NCBI GenBank assembly: GCA_002346525.1
Contig: DDZY01000037.1
Location: 1 to 35,834, forward strand
Direction of reading: 5' to 3'
DNA from: Proteobacteria bacterium UBA2996
GTDB lineage: Bacteria; Pseudomonadota; Gammaproteobacteria; Arenicellales; UBA868
Length of the DNA: 35,834 nt
Position numbers and translations under genes: made by a program. The notes under the pieces were generated by a model. That model was not told the origin of the DNA. It was given only the letters and a program-made list of their open reading frames with translations, and searched no databases. Shown here one piece after another: positions 8,692 to 16,976 of the stretch. The first letter of the stretch is position 1. The number at the start of each line of letters is the position of its first letter.

Positions 8692-9342
8692 TCACGAGCC
8701 CGGACTGGGCTCAACGATGAACGAGAGAAACCGAATCGGCAGTTGTTTCAGTTCCTCCGGGCCATGCGGCGCATCAGCATCGAAGTAAAGTGAATCTCCC
8801 GGACTCATCGCGTAGACATGCGAACCATGCCGATAGACCATTTCTCCCTCCAGGATGTAAATGAACTCGACTCCATCATGCTGAAACAAAGGAAAGACGT
8901 CCGAGGGCTCCGAGATCACGATCAGGTAGGGTTCGGCTCGGGTAGCCCGGTCACCGACAGAATGGCCTAGCAGGTGGTACTGATGGCCCGCACGAGTGCC
9001 GCGGCGGTCGATGACGAGGCCCTTACCCGCCTTGACGAAGGACGCCTCGCGATCCTGCTCGTACTGGCGGAAAAGAGCGGTTACCGGCACATTAAGCGCA
9101 GCTGCAAGGGACTGCAGCGTTGTCAAAGATGGCGATGTCTGGCCATTCTCGATCTTGGACAGCATCCCGGGAGACAAATCCGCCTGGCGCGCCAGATTGG
9201 CAATGGTCATGCTGAGCTGCGTCCGGTACACCCGAACCTGCCTGCCGATGGCGTCTTCAAGCCGATGGCTACGCTCAGAGACCGGACCCGCCAAATTCTG
9301 GTCCACGACCTCGAGGGGATGCCCTGAGGATCTTGGGCTCAT
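8692..9342 (-). CDS. XRE-family transcriptional regulator with C-terminal cupin domain
   Basis: This 216-residue protein has an N-terminal helix-turn-helix of the XRE type (residues about 32-86, with LARQADLSPGMLSKIENGQTSPSL) and a C-terminal cupin (about 125-210, including DGVEFIYILEGEMVY and PGDSLYFDADAPHGP). The PuuR-like family senses amines or amino acid derivatives through the cupin. Its ATG overlaps the stop of the upstream reductase gene as ATGA, so it is translationally coupled and within the operon it probably regulates. Candidate targets are the dyads at 14787-14821 upstream of the first gene; that link is inference. Confidence 0.88.
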   Translation of the reverse strand: MSPRSSGHPLEVVDQNLAGPVSERSHRLEDAIGRQVRVYRTQLSMTIANLARQADLSPGMLSKIENGQTSPSLTTLQSLAAALNVPVTALFRQYEQDREASFVKAGKGLVIDRRGTRAGHQYHLLGHSVGDRATRAEPYLIVISEPSDVFPLFQHDGVEFIYILEGEMVYRHGSHVYAMSPGDSLYFDADAPHGPEELKQLPIRFLSFIVEPSPGS

Positions 9343-11879
9343 GGCGTGCCGTGTCGCCCGGTAACGTTATGACCCGGCACAGGCACCCGGACGGTGGAAC
9401 TGGTTGTCAGTGTCACACTCCGCAGGTCTTCCGGCTCAAGATTATGAAGTCGTGTCTTGCCCGTACAGCGTGCCATCATCGATGCCTCGCCTGCATTGGC
9501 ATTCAGAATTGCTTTTAAACCCTCCACACGTTCTTCAGGCGTCCTGTCGGATTGCCAACGGATTCCCCCATCATGAATCTCACCACCCATCGCGATCGCC
9601 GAAGTCACGCCGTAAGTCAAAACGCTGGCGCCCATGGCGATAAGACGTGCCGCGTCCGTACCTGACCGCACTCCACCTGCAAAGATAAGCGTCAGAAACT
9701 CCTCTCTTTTCCGTTGTCGCAAGGCCACAACGACTTCAGACAGCAACTCAAAACGCGGCTGAGAAGCCAACTCGTTGCGCCACGAGCCCTGACCGCCCGT
9801 ACTGTCGAGCATCAGAAAGTCGTAATCATGGGCCAGTGCGTAGTCCACGACCTCGTCGATGTCTTCGACGTTGGCAAAACTGATGCCTTTGAGTCGATGG
9901 CTCTCTTGAAGCGGGTCTTCCTTGGCCAACGACTTGTACCATTGTTGCACAACACCGGCGGCTCGGGCATGACCCGATTCGCCAGGCTCGAGAATCTGAA
10001 GCCAATGAACGCTGCCATTGGGCGCAGATTTACTGACGACTCCCGCACCGTTTTCTTCTGCTGCTCGCCACGCCACTTGCCTGATCTCCTCAGGCGCATC
10101 ATCCAGACCACTGACCAGAAATGGCTGCTTCAAGTTGAGATCCGGGCCAAGGTCAATATCGATTCTGCAGGCTTCACGATAAGGATCAATGACCAGGCGT
10201 GAAAGATTTGCCGGCAGAAAAACCAGGTCGTCCAAAGAGGCGGGGCGTTCAGCGGGGTAAGGATTATCCCGAGGGCTAAGCCGCCTTTGCAGCATAGCCT
10301 GATGCTTATCAACATCTTTTGGGTGCGTTCGAGCCATCGAAAAAAGATCTTCCCGATGATGAACCGAGTAATCGGTCGACCCGGTTTCGGCGTCGCATCG
10401 ATAGCATCGGGCGGCTTCCCGCATCGCGGCGGTCTCATCGTAGGTGTCCTCAATCTCCGGAAAACTTGCGGGCTCCTCACCGACACCGTGAAATACCGGC
10501 TCTTCAAGAGCGAATTGCTCCCATTTGAGATCTTGGGCCACCGGCACACGCCGGGTGCGGTATGGCGTGCGATATGGAATCGGTGAATCGATATTCTCCA
10601 GCGCAGCACGAACATAGTAAGCAGCCCGCTGACCATGCTGCATCGCCATCACGATCGTAGAGCCGCCGAAGGCGCCATCACCCGCGGCAAAGACTTTCGG
10701 ATCCGCGGTGCGCATCGTCGTGAAATCAGTACGAACCCGGTCGACATCCATCAGGCCGGCAGCATCCAATGCCTGGTTGGCTCCTTTTTGCCCCACGGCA
10801 GCGATCACCATTCCACACGAAATCTCAAAGGCACTCCCTTCAACAACCACGGGGGAGCGACGTCCATCCTCATCAGGCGGTCCCGCTTCCGTACGCACAC
10901 ACTGCAGCGCAAGACTGCCGCCCAGGTCCGAAATGCCCGTCTGCATGGTGTTGTAGACAAATTCAATACCTTCTTTTTGCGCATGATGTAACTCGATCTT
11001 GCGCGCCGGTATCTCCTCCGGGCCGCGCCGGTACACTACTTTGACGGTCTTGCAGCCCGGCAGACGCAAAGCCGCTCTACACGCGTCCATCGCAACGTCG
11101 CCTCCGCCTACGACAACAACGGTTTCTGGCATCTGAGGACGCTCACCGGCGTTGATCCGCCTGAGGAAACTCACACCGTCCTCCACGTTGGGATGATCTT
11201 CTCCGGGAATTCCCATCGGTTTTCCCCACCATGAGCCGATCGTCAACAAAACTGAGTCGTGCCGCTCTTTCAACTCATCAAGAGACACCTCACGACCAAG
11301 CGCTGTGCTGAGATGAACGGTAAGTCCGGGACACTGATGCTGAAGACGCTGAATATCCTCTTCAATAATTCCCGAGGGCAGTCGAAACTGAGGGATACCC
11401 CAGACCATGGTACCGCCCAATCGGTCAGTCATTTCATAGACCGACACCGAAAACCCCGCTTTACACAGCTCAAAGGCAGCGGTCAGTCCAGCGGGACCCG
11501 ACCCCACAATGCCGACGGTCTCCTTGCGGGATACCTCAAACCGGGTTTTGGGCAGATCCGTACCCAACTTATCCATGACAAAACGTTTGAGATTGCGGAT
11601 CTGTACCGCACCGTCGCTGCTTTCACGGCGACAGGCAGGCTCACAGGGGGCATCACATACCCGTCCACAGATCGAACTGAACGGATTGGTCGCGGTAATT
11701 GCCTCGAATGCCTCGGGGTACTGTTTTTCCCAGATGTAACCGATATAAGACGGCGCATCTGTTCCTATTGGGCAGGCAACCTGGCATGGGGCAGGCACAT
11801 AGTGCGGATCGGAGGTGTCGTCTGAAAACCCAGGTGGCGACATCGGCACGCTGATTCGCTCAAGACCGTAAACACTCAT
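9339..11879 (-). CDS. GltD-type NADPH oxidoreductase fused to a degenerate glutamate-synthase FMN barrel
   Basis: This protein of 846 residues has two parts. Residues 1 to about 500 are GltD-like: a Fe-S domain with Cys clusters at 32-36 and 71-83 (PCQVACPIG, CGRVCDAPCEPAC), an FAD-binding GSGPAG at 126-131, an NADPH site VVGGGDVAMDA at 257-266 and a C-terminal FAD motif FAAGDGAFGGSTIV at 397-410. Residues about 545-830 resemble the FMN glutamate-synthase barrel: SLDDLVFLPANLSR, FAGGVRSGTDAARLIAMGAS and LHNLEPEDL. This half is shortened and lacks the 3Fe-4S cysteine cluster and the catalytic middle. It overlaps the preceding gene as ATGA. It probably passes electrons from NADPH to the adjacent NMG-synthase-like complex; the second half may be a docking domain (inference). 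Confidence 0.85.
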   Translation of the reverse strand: MSVYGLERISVPMSPPGFSDDTSDPHYVPAPCQVACPIGTDAPSYIGYIWEKQYPEAFEAITATNPFSSICGRVCDAPCEPACRRESSDGAVQIRNLKRFVMDKLGTDLPKTRFEVSRKETVGIVGSGPAGLTAAFELCKAGFSVSVYEMTDRLGGTMVWGIPQFRLPSGIIEEDIQRLQHQCPGLTVHLSTALGREVSLDELKERHDSVLLTIGSWWGKPMGIPGEDHPNVEDGVSFLRRINAGERPQMPETVVVVGGGDVAMDACRAALRLPGCKTVKVVYRRGPEEIPARKIELHHAQKEGIEFVYNTMQTGISDLGGSLALQCVRTEAGPPDEDGRRSPVVVEGSAFEISCGMVIAAVGQKGANQALDAAGLMDVDRVRTDFTTMRTADPKVFAAGDGAFGGSTIVMAMQHGQRAAYYVRAALENIDSPIPYRTPYRTRRVPVAQDLKWEQFALEEPVFHGVGEEPASFPEIEDTYDETAAMREAARCYRCDAETGSTDYSVHHREDLFSMARTHPKDVDKHQAMLQRRLSPRDNPYPAERPASLDDLVFLPANLSRLVIDPYREACRIDIDLGPDLNLKQPFLVSGLDDAPEEIRQVAWRAAEENGAGVVSKSAPNGSVHWLQILEPGESGHARAAGVVQQWYKSLAKEDPLQESHRLKGISFANVEDIDEVVDYALAHDYDFLMLDSTGGQGSWRNELASQPRFELLSEVVVALRQRKREEFLTLIFAGGVRSGTDAARLIAMGASVLTYGVTSAIAMGGEIHDGGIRWQSDRTPEERVEGLKAILNANAGEASMMARCTGKTRLHNLEPEDLRSVTLTTSSTVRVPVPGHNVTGRHGTP

Positions 11880-13834
11880 GACAGCGCCCCCATGGGCTCC
11901 CGCGAAGCCGCCGCCATCGAAGGTTCGTACGGCAAGCCCGTGATATCGGCTGCCTCAGGGGTTAAAGCGACCAGGTCATCTCTATTGAGACCCGTCACAT
12001 CATCATAGCCAAGTGCCTGGGTGATTGCTGCAATCTGCCAGCGGACGCTTTCCAGGAATCGATGAATGTTGCTGGCTTCGACCTCGGGCTGGTAACGCTT
12101 TTCGTGCTCAGGATCCTGCGTCGCAATACCGGTGACACATTGCCCAATGTGGCACTGCATGCATGAGATACACCCGCCCGCCACAATAACAGATGTCCCG
12201 AACGCCACGGCGTCCGCACCTAAGCACAGAGCCTTCACTGCGTCGACTCCGTCGCGAAGTCCTCCCATCAGGACCAACTGGATTTTGTCCCGGGCGTCAA
12301 TCTCTTCAAGCGCCTCGATCGCCTCAATAATCGCGGGCAGCGTGGGAATACCGACGTTGTCGATCACCTCCGCGCTGCCTGCGCCAGTCGACCCCTGCAT
12401 GCCGTCCAGTTCGACGAAATCGAATCCGTCCTTGGAGGCGATCTTGATATCGTCACGGATTCTTCCGGCACCCAACTTCACACTGACCGGCACCTCATAC
12501 CCAGTCGCTTCACGAAACTCCTCGACCTTGATGACAAGATCATCCGCCCCAAGAATATCGGGGTGGCGTGAAGGCGAACGCAAATCAATGCCGGAGGGAA
12601 TGCCTCGGATTTCGGCGAGCTCCGGAGTCACTTTTTTGGCCATTAACTGTCCGCCGAGGCCCGGCTTTGCACCTTGGGAAATATAAATTTCCAGTGCATC
12701 AGCCCGGCGCATGTCATGGATGTTCCAGCCCAATCGTCCGCCAAGGCACTGGAAAATCAATTGACCGGCAGCATCACGCTGCGCATCGCTCATCCCGCCC
12801 TCGCCCGTGTTTTCTGCAATACCGGACATGGCCGATCCCATCGCAATGGCGTACTTCGTCGAGCGGCTTAACGCCCCGTAACTCATCGGAGCAATCATCA
12901 CAGGCATACTGAGCTTTAGGGGTCGTGCTCCATTGATTCCACCGATCTCGGTTGCCATGCGGACCTTTGATACCACATCGCGGTCGGCTCCGGCTTGTGT
13001 CAAGTCCTTGCGAAACCCGATGTCACTGAGGTGCGGCAAGGGCCGGGCCCCGCCGTAGCCACGAATTCGATAACGACCGCTCTGCGCTTTGACCGTTATG
13101 TCCTCCTGCACCTTTGGATTCCAATACGCAGAATCCCCCGAGAAAGTGTTAAAGGGAATGCTACGCATCGGTGTTTCGGGAGTACCGTAGCGCAGTTTCT
13201 TGCCCGCGTTGACGATCTTGGAAAAGCCTTTGGGCGCCTTGATGCCGTAGCGATCAAGAAATTCGTGCACGCTCTGGATCTCTTTGGAGTCAACATCAGT
13301 CAGCATCGCATCTGAGCCGAGATCCTGAACGTTGCCCGCCACAAAGATCTCGCCACTCGACATATCCTCCCCAACCCTTTCACCCGAATCACCCAGGATG
13401 ATGATCCGGCCGCCGTACATCATGTAGCCGGCCATGAAGTTCGCATTCCCAGCACAGCACAACGTGCCGGCTTTCATCACCTGCCCTGCTCTTGACCCCA
13501 TATTGCCCTTAATCACAATCTCGGCACCACGGATCGCAACTCCGGGGATCGCGCCAGCGTTTCCGCCCACTACTACCGAACCGCTATACATGTTGTCGCC
13601 GACCCCCCAGCCCACGTTGTGGGAAACATAAAAGCACGCCTGGTCGGTGAGCCCGGCGCAGAAATAGCCGGCGGAGCCCTGGACGTTGACATTGATCGGA
13701 GCGGTCAGGCCTACACCGATATGATGGCGGGCATCGGGGTTCAGAATCTCGACTACTTCCCCGGCTTCACCCAATGTTCGAAGCTGAGCATTCGCCTCGC
13801 GAACGCTCAGTTCGGCTAAATCGATCGAGACCAT
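11876..13834 (-). CDS. Fused GXGXG / FMN glutamate-synthase-like subunit (NMG synthase MgsB-MgsC type)
   Basis: This 652-residue protein joins two subunits that are separate in module 2. Residues 1 to about 215 form a GXGXG beta-helix with repeated glycine steps (GNAGAIPGVAIRGAEIVIKGNMG, here split over residues 91-113). Residues about 240-640 form the FMN barrel with PVMIAPMSYGALS, NTGEGGMSD, QGAKPGLGGQL, LDGMQGSTGAG and MGGLRDGVDAVKALCLGAD, then the 3Fe-4S cysteines 555/558/561/566 in CISCMQCHIGQC. In the N-methylglutamate route this enzyme type transfers the methylamino group from gamma-glutamylmethylamide or glutamate to give N-methylglutamate. It overlaps the amidotransferase gene by 19 bases and the reductase gene by four, so the three are translated together. 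A glxCD-type activity other than NMG synthesis is possible. Confidence 0.85.
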   Translation of the reverse strand: MVSIDLAELSVREANAQLRTLGEAGEVVEILNPDARHHIGVGLTAPINVNVQGSAGYFCAGLTDQACFYVSHNVGWGVGDNMYSGSVVVGGNAGAIPGVAIRGAEIVIKGNMGSRAGQVMKAGTLCCAGNANFMAGYMMYGGRIIILGDSGERVGEDMSSGEIFVAGNVQDLGSDAMLTDVDSKEIQSVHEFLDRYGIKAPKGFSKIVNAGKKLRYGTPETPMRSIPFNTFSGDSAYWNPKVQEDITVKAQSGRYRIRGYGGARPLPHLSDIGFRKDLTQAGADRDVVSKVRMATEIGGINGARPLKLSMPVMIAPMSYGALSRSTKYAIAMGSAMSGIAENTGEGGMSDAQRDAAGQLIFQCLGGRLGWNIHDMRRADALEIYISQGAKPGLGGQLMAKKVTPELAEIRGIPSGIDLRSPSRHPDILGADDLVIKVEEFREATGYEVPVSVKLGAGRIRDDIKIASKDGFDFVELDGMQGSTGAGSAEVIDNVGIPTLPAIIEAIEALEEIDARDKIQLVLMGGLRDGVDAVKALCLGADAVAFGTSVIVAGGCISCMQCHIGQCVTGIATQDPEHEKRYQPEVEASNIHRFLESVRWQIAAITQALGYDDVTGLNRDDLVALTPEAADITGLPYEPSMAAASREPMGALS

Positions 13835-14733
13835 GTAGCGTAGGTTCCTGGTGCGGGTTCACGTGTGTTCAGCGCTTTGCCCGGAAAAAGCCGGTTCAGC
13901 GATACCTCTTCAGAAGCAATGGCGACCAGATCATCATCCTCGTACATGATCATCGGCTTAGCCGCCAGTCGGTCCTTGGCATAGCCGATCTCATCGCCAG
14001 TCGAGACGAGAAAGGAAAACGTTCCGTCGAGATCATCGATCGAAGTCGACAACGCGTCCTGAAGCTTTATACCCTGTGCAAGCTTGTCAGCAAGATAGAC
14101 CGCAATGAGTTCGCTGTCGTTATCCGTGGTGAATTCAAAACCGCGTTGCTCCAGCCGCCGGCGCATCTTCCAGTAGTTGGTAATCTGGCCGTTATGCACG
14201 ATCGCCACATCGGCAAAGCCTGTTGCCCAGAAAGGATGGGAGGCCTCCGGCTTGACGTCGCTTTCTGTGGCGAGACGCACATGACCCAGACCATGCGTGC
14301 CATGAAACTGGTTTACGTGATAGCGGTCATCAACATCATGCGCACTGCCAACATCCTTCACAATCTCAAGGCTCGTGCCGATCGAGATGACCTTGGCGGC
14401 GTGCTCCATCTCGTAGGAAAGTTTCTGTACGTCTCCGTCATACAGAATGGTCACACGGTAATTGTCGCCGGCGCGGGCTTCTTCTTCGATTCCTGCGCCG
14501 AGATCCATGAGTCGCTGACGGATCGCGGCAATCGCTGCGCTATCGTCTGCGTCACTCTCCGGATCAATAAAAAAGCGCAACTTCAGCCGACCCGACGCTT
14601 CAGGCGCATACAGTGCAAATCCCGTTGAATCAGGACCCCGATGCTGGCAACCGTCCAGCATCCGGATCAACGCCTCCCCGGTGTCGAAGTCTTTATCGCT
14701 ACCCCGATACATCACACCCGCAATACCACACAT
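13816..14733 (-). CDS. Class II glutamine amidotransferase subunit (MgsA / GlxB type)
   Basis: The start at 14733 gives 305 residues beginning MCGIAG, so the catalytic Cys is residue 2 after Met removal, as the Ntn-type amidotransferase requires. An AAGGAAGAG site lies upstream. An open frame reaches 14814, but that extension would bury the nucleophile. Family motifs are CQHRGPDSTGFALY, GLGHVRLATES, DVAIVHNGQITNYWK and DNDSELIAVYLAD. This subunit is the first gene of the module 1 operon and releases the amine from a gamma-glutamyl amide for transfer by the FMN subunit. It follows a terminator for tmm, so it has its own promoter. Confidence 0.87.
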   Translation of the reverse strand: MCGIAGVMYRGSDKDFDTGEALIRMLDGCQHRGPDSTGFALYAPEASGRLKLRFFIDPESDADDSAAIAAIRQRLMDLGAGIEEEARAGDNYRVTILYDGDVQKLSYEMEHAAKVISIGTSLEIVKDVGSAHDVDDRYHVNQFHGTHGLGHVRLATESDVKPEASHPFWATGFADVAIVHNGQITNYWKMRRRLEQRGFEFTTDNDSELIAVYLADKLAQGIKLQDALSTSIDDLDGTFSFLVSTGDEIGYAKDRLAAKPMIMYEDDDLVAIASEEVSLNRLFPGKALNTREPAPGTYATWSRSI

Positions 14734-14786
14734 AAATACTCTTCCTTTAACAGACTTGTCTGGCAGCAGTCGAGCGTACGCCTTTG

Positions 14787-14821
14787 GTTGATTTAATTCA
14801 ACTGGTGGAAACAATGTTTCC
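14787..14821. promoter_or_regulatory. Two adjacent dyads upstream of the module 1 operon
   Basis: GGAAACA and TGTTTCC (14807-14821) form a perfect 7-1-7 palindrome. Next to it GTTGA and TCAAC flank TTTAAT (14787-14802), which is one base away from an FNR-type box (TTGAT-TTAA-TTCAA). Both lie 54-88 bases before the mgsA-like start and after the tmm terminator, a good place for operators. Which regulator binds is not known; the XRE-cupin protein and an FNR/CRP-type protein are candidates. Confidence 0.5.
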
Positions 14822-14840
14822 CGGCAGGAAACGACTGACT

Positions 14841-14868
14841 CAAAGAAAAGCCCGGATGAAGCCGGGCT
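14841..14868 (-). terminator. Rho-independent terminator of tmm
   Basis: On the minus strand AGCCCGG and CCGGGCT form a 7-bp stem with a 6-base loop, followed by TTTTCTTT. It lies about 22 bases after the tmm stop and separates tmm from the module 1 operon. Confidence 0.85.
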
Positions 14869-14890
14869 ATTCTTGTCTTTCAGATTTATC

Positions 14891-16234
14891 TCAACTGGAC
14901 TTCAAGTACGCCTCCATGGAGTCGTCCATGGCTTTTAACCACGTTGTGTGATGTACAGGCTGTGGGGTGCCGGTCATCAGGGAAGGATAGGCATTGTCGC
15001 GGAAAGTCATGATGTTCTCGTGCTTGTGGTGCTCCCACTCCATGAAGGTCTTATTGACCGCTTCTACATCGAAACTCGGGTAGTCCGTTTCATCAATGAG
15101 ATCCTGTACGTAGTCGCCCTGGAACCAGATCATCTGCTCGTCATCTTCAAGTTTTTCTTCCCGATCACGCCAGGTCTGGCTATGTTGGCGCATGGTCCCA
15201 AGATCAGGGAGTTCAATCCTGCCCATGATGTAGTCACGCGCATACCAGGCCTGTGCATCAAACATGTTGAAGGTGTAGAACTGATCCTGCATACCGAGGT
15301 ACATCAGACGGGGGTTGTCCTCCCAGAACACGCCCTTGTAAAGATTAAGCGGCCACAGTCGATTATCCGTTTGGAGTCGCAACTCATCCGGCAAGAAGGG
15401 AAAATGATGCAGGTATCCGGTACACATGATGATCGCGTCGATCTCCTTGCTCGAGCCGTCTTTGAAGTGACAGGTATTCTTGTCCACCCGAGTCAACAAT
15501 GGCACCTCTTCCCAGTTATCCGGCCAATGGAAGCTCATCGGTGCCGTACGGTGCGAAACCGTAATTGTCCGGGCTCCGTATTTGTAGCACTGTGACCCGA
15601 TATCCTCGGCGGAGTAACTGGTGCCGATGATCAGAATATCCTTGCCTTTGAACTCAAGCGCATCGCGAAAATCATGCGCGTGCATGACCCGCCCGTTGAA
15701 AGTCTCAAGACCGTCAAACTTCGGCACGTTGGGCGTCGAGAAATGTCCCGTTGCCACCACCACGTTGTCGAAGTCTTCGGTATACATCCGGTCGTCGGTG
15801 AGGCTATGAACGGTCACTGAGAAATTCTGTTGGTCCTCGTTGTACTCAACGCGCCGGACGGCTGTTGAAAAGCGAATCTGGTCGCGCACTCCTGCTTTTT
15901 CGACACGCCCCTTGATGTAGTCCCAAAGGACCGCACGCGGCGGATAGGAAGCAATCGGTCGACCAAAGTGCTCTTCAAAGGTGTAGTCTGCGAACTCCAG
16001 GCACTCCTTTGGGCCGTTGGACCACAAGTAGCGATACATACTGCAGTGGACAGGCTCGCCATATTCGTCAGTACCGGTGCGCCACGTGTAATTCCATATC
16101 CCACCCCAGTCTGACTGGCGTTCAAAGCAGGCTACTTCGGGCACGTCAGCGCCTTTCTCTTTGGCCGACTGAAATGCCCGAAGTTGCGCCAGCCCGCTTG
16201 GACCCGCTCCGATTACTGCAACTCGTTTTGTCAT
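14891..16234 (-). CDS. tmm: Trimethylamine monooxygenase (flavin-containing)
   Basis: This 447-residue protein oxidises TMA to TMA N-oxide with NADPH and oxygen. The FAD site is GAGPSG at 9-14, the FMO fingerprint FxGxxxHxxxF is at 179-189, and the NADPH site is GTSYSAEDIG at 204-213, with Tyr207 where I recall the functionally important Tyr of Tmm lies. WRTGTDEYGEPVH, YRYLWSNGPKECLEF and the C-terminal PVHHTTWLKAMDDSM are typical of bacterial Tmm rather than other FMOs. The start at 16234 has an AAGGAGAG site; a longer frame to 16450 encodes only low-complexity Cys/Lys/Ser sequence from leader repeats and is rejected. It ends in a terminator, so it is transcribed alone. Confidence 0.95.
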   Translation of the reverse strand: MTKRVAVIGAGPSGLAQLRAFQSAKEKGADVPEVACFERQSDWGGIWNYTWRTGTDEYGEPVHCSMYRYLWSNGPKECLEFADYTFEEHFGRPIASYPPRAVLWDYIKGRVEKAGVRDQIRFSTAVRRVEYNEDQQNFSVTVHSLTDDRMYTEDFDNVVVATGHFSTPNVPKFDGLETFNGRVMHAHDFRDALEFKGKDILIIGTSYSAEDIGSQCYKYGARTITVSHRTAPMSFHWPDNWEEVPLLTRVDKNTCHFKDGSSKEIDAIIMCTGYLHHFPFLPDELRLQTDNRLWPLNLYKGVFWEDNPRLMYLGMQDQFYTFNMFDAQAWYARDYIMGRIELPDLGTMRQHSQTWRDREEKLEDDEQMIWFQGDYVQDLIDETDYPSFDVEAVNKTFMEWEHHKHENIMTFRDNAYPSLMTGTPQPVHHTTWLKAMDDSMEAYLKSS

Positions 16235-16325
16235 AAAACTCTCTCCTTGAAAATCCTCATTTAATTTTTGCGCCTCGGGGCTTGGGCTTGTCCTCAGATC
16301 CTTGGCCTGTGCGATCCCGCTGTCT

Positions 16326-16355
16326 TTATTCCCGCAGCTCTTATTCCCGCAACTC
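16326..16355 (-). repeat. 15-base tandem repeat in the tmm leader
   Basis: TTATTCCCGCAGCTC and TTATTCCCGCAACTC follow each other directly with one mismatch, and weaker copies flank them on both sides. In the tmm transcript each unit carries a GCGGGAA core, giving several GGGA motifs at 15-base spacing about 90-120 bases before the start codon. Confidence 0.7.
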
Positions 16356-16436
16356 TTCCCACAGCATCCATTTACACACTTAAACGACTTCTCTGCAGCC
16401 CGCAGTCGAACTATCCCATGATCATCGCATGGGTAA

Positions 16437-16450
16437 TTGATCAAGATCAA
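16437..16450. promoter_or_regulatory. FNR-type binding site
   Basis: TTGAT-CAAG-ATCAA matches the FNR/ANR consensus TTGAT-N4-ATCAA at all ten defined positions. It lies about 200 bases upstream of the tmm start and 93 bases upstream of the cupin start. Binding by an oxygen- or NO-responsive CRP/FNR-family regulator is inferred from the match only. Confidence 0.55.
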
Positions 16451-16542
16451 TGATGCATCGCGAGTGGATCAAGATATGATGAGATATCAATTTTGGGACT
16501 TCCCGAGCAGCCGTCGGGCGAATTTCCACCAACCCAATCGAG

Positions 16543-16920
16543 ATGACATCCATGAGTAATGACAATACCGTTCCCTGGCAGGGTCCTCGGCGAATCGTCA
16601 ATTTATACGACACGCCTTACGAACCTTACGATCTTGAGGGCGAGGTCCAGGACAATATTCACCTTCTGAATATCAGTTACGACCGAGACCATGCCACAGG
16701 CTGGTACGTCATCCGGATGGAGCCTGGAACCGCTTCCATCCCCCATGAACACGCCAAGCACGAGGAGTACTTGATCCTCGAGGGAGAACTGATCGAAAGC
16801 GACGGAACTGTCTTAAAAAAGGGCGATTTCATCAGTTACTCGCCCGGCAGTTTTCACAACTCACGAACCGAAACAGGCTGTCTACTTATTGGTCATGACC
16901 GCGATCCGTATGCAGATTAA
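16543..16920 (+). CDS. Small cupin-domain protein
   Basis: This protein of 125 residues is mostly one cupin barrel. Motif 1 includes PHEHAKHEEYLILEGEL with metal-type His and Glu residues (H, H, E spacing), and motif 2 includes GDFISYSPGSFHNSRTE with a possible second His. Its role is unknown; metal-binding cupins of this size include dioxygenases and ligand sensors. A second in-frame ATG at 16552 (MSNDN) is an alternative start, and neither has a strong ribosome site. It is divergent from tmm and shares its control region, so co-regulation with TMA oxidation is plausible. Confidence 0.8.
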   Translation: MTSMSNDNTVPWQGPRRIVNLYDTPYEPYDLEGEVQDNIHLLNISYDRDHATGWYVIRMEPGTASIPHEHAKHEEYLILEGELIESDGTVLKKGDFISYSPGSFHNSRTETGCLLIGHDRDPYAD

Positions 16921-16976
16921 CTGACGGCGACACCTTGGGTCACGCTGTCAACGGAATCAGGCTAATCGCCGGCTCA

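Larger units (their letters stand above)
16235..16542. promoter_or_regulatory. Divergent control region of tmm and a cupin gene
   Basis: This 308-base region separates tmm (minus) from the cupin gene (plus). Near the cupin side lies a perfect FNR-type box at 16437-16450. GATCAAGAT occurs twice (16439-16447 and 16467-16475), 28 bases apart, and GATAT / ATATC arms flank GATGAG at 16473-16488. Nearer tmm are 15-base tandem repeats. No open frame here looks like a gene. Confidence 0.6.

Noticed and set aside
14734..14814. Upstream start of the module 1 amidotransferase
   Set aside because: It would place 27 residues before MCGIAG and bury the catalytic Cys that must be N-terminal.
16326..16355. 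CRISPR repeats
   Set aside because: Units are 15 bases, directly adjacent and without spacers; no cas genes are present.
16235..16450. N-terminal extension of Tmm rich in Cys, Lys and Asn
   Set aside because: The extension comes from tandem repeats in the leader. The family start MTKRVAVIGAG at 16234 has a strong ribosome site, so the upstream frame is incidental.
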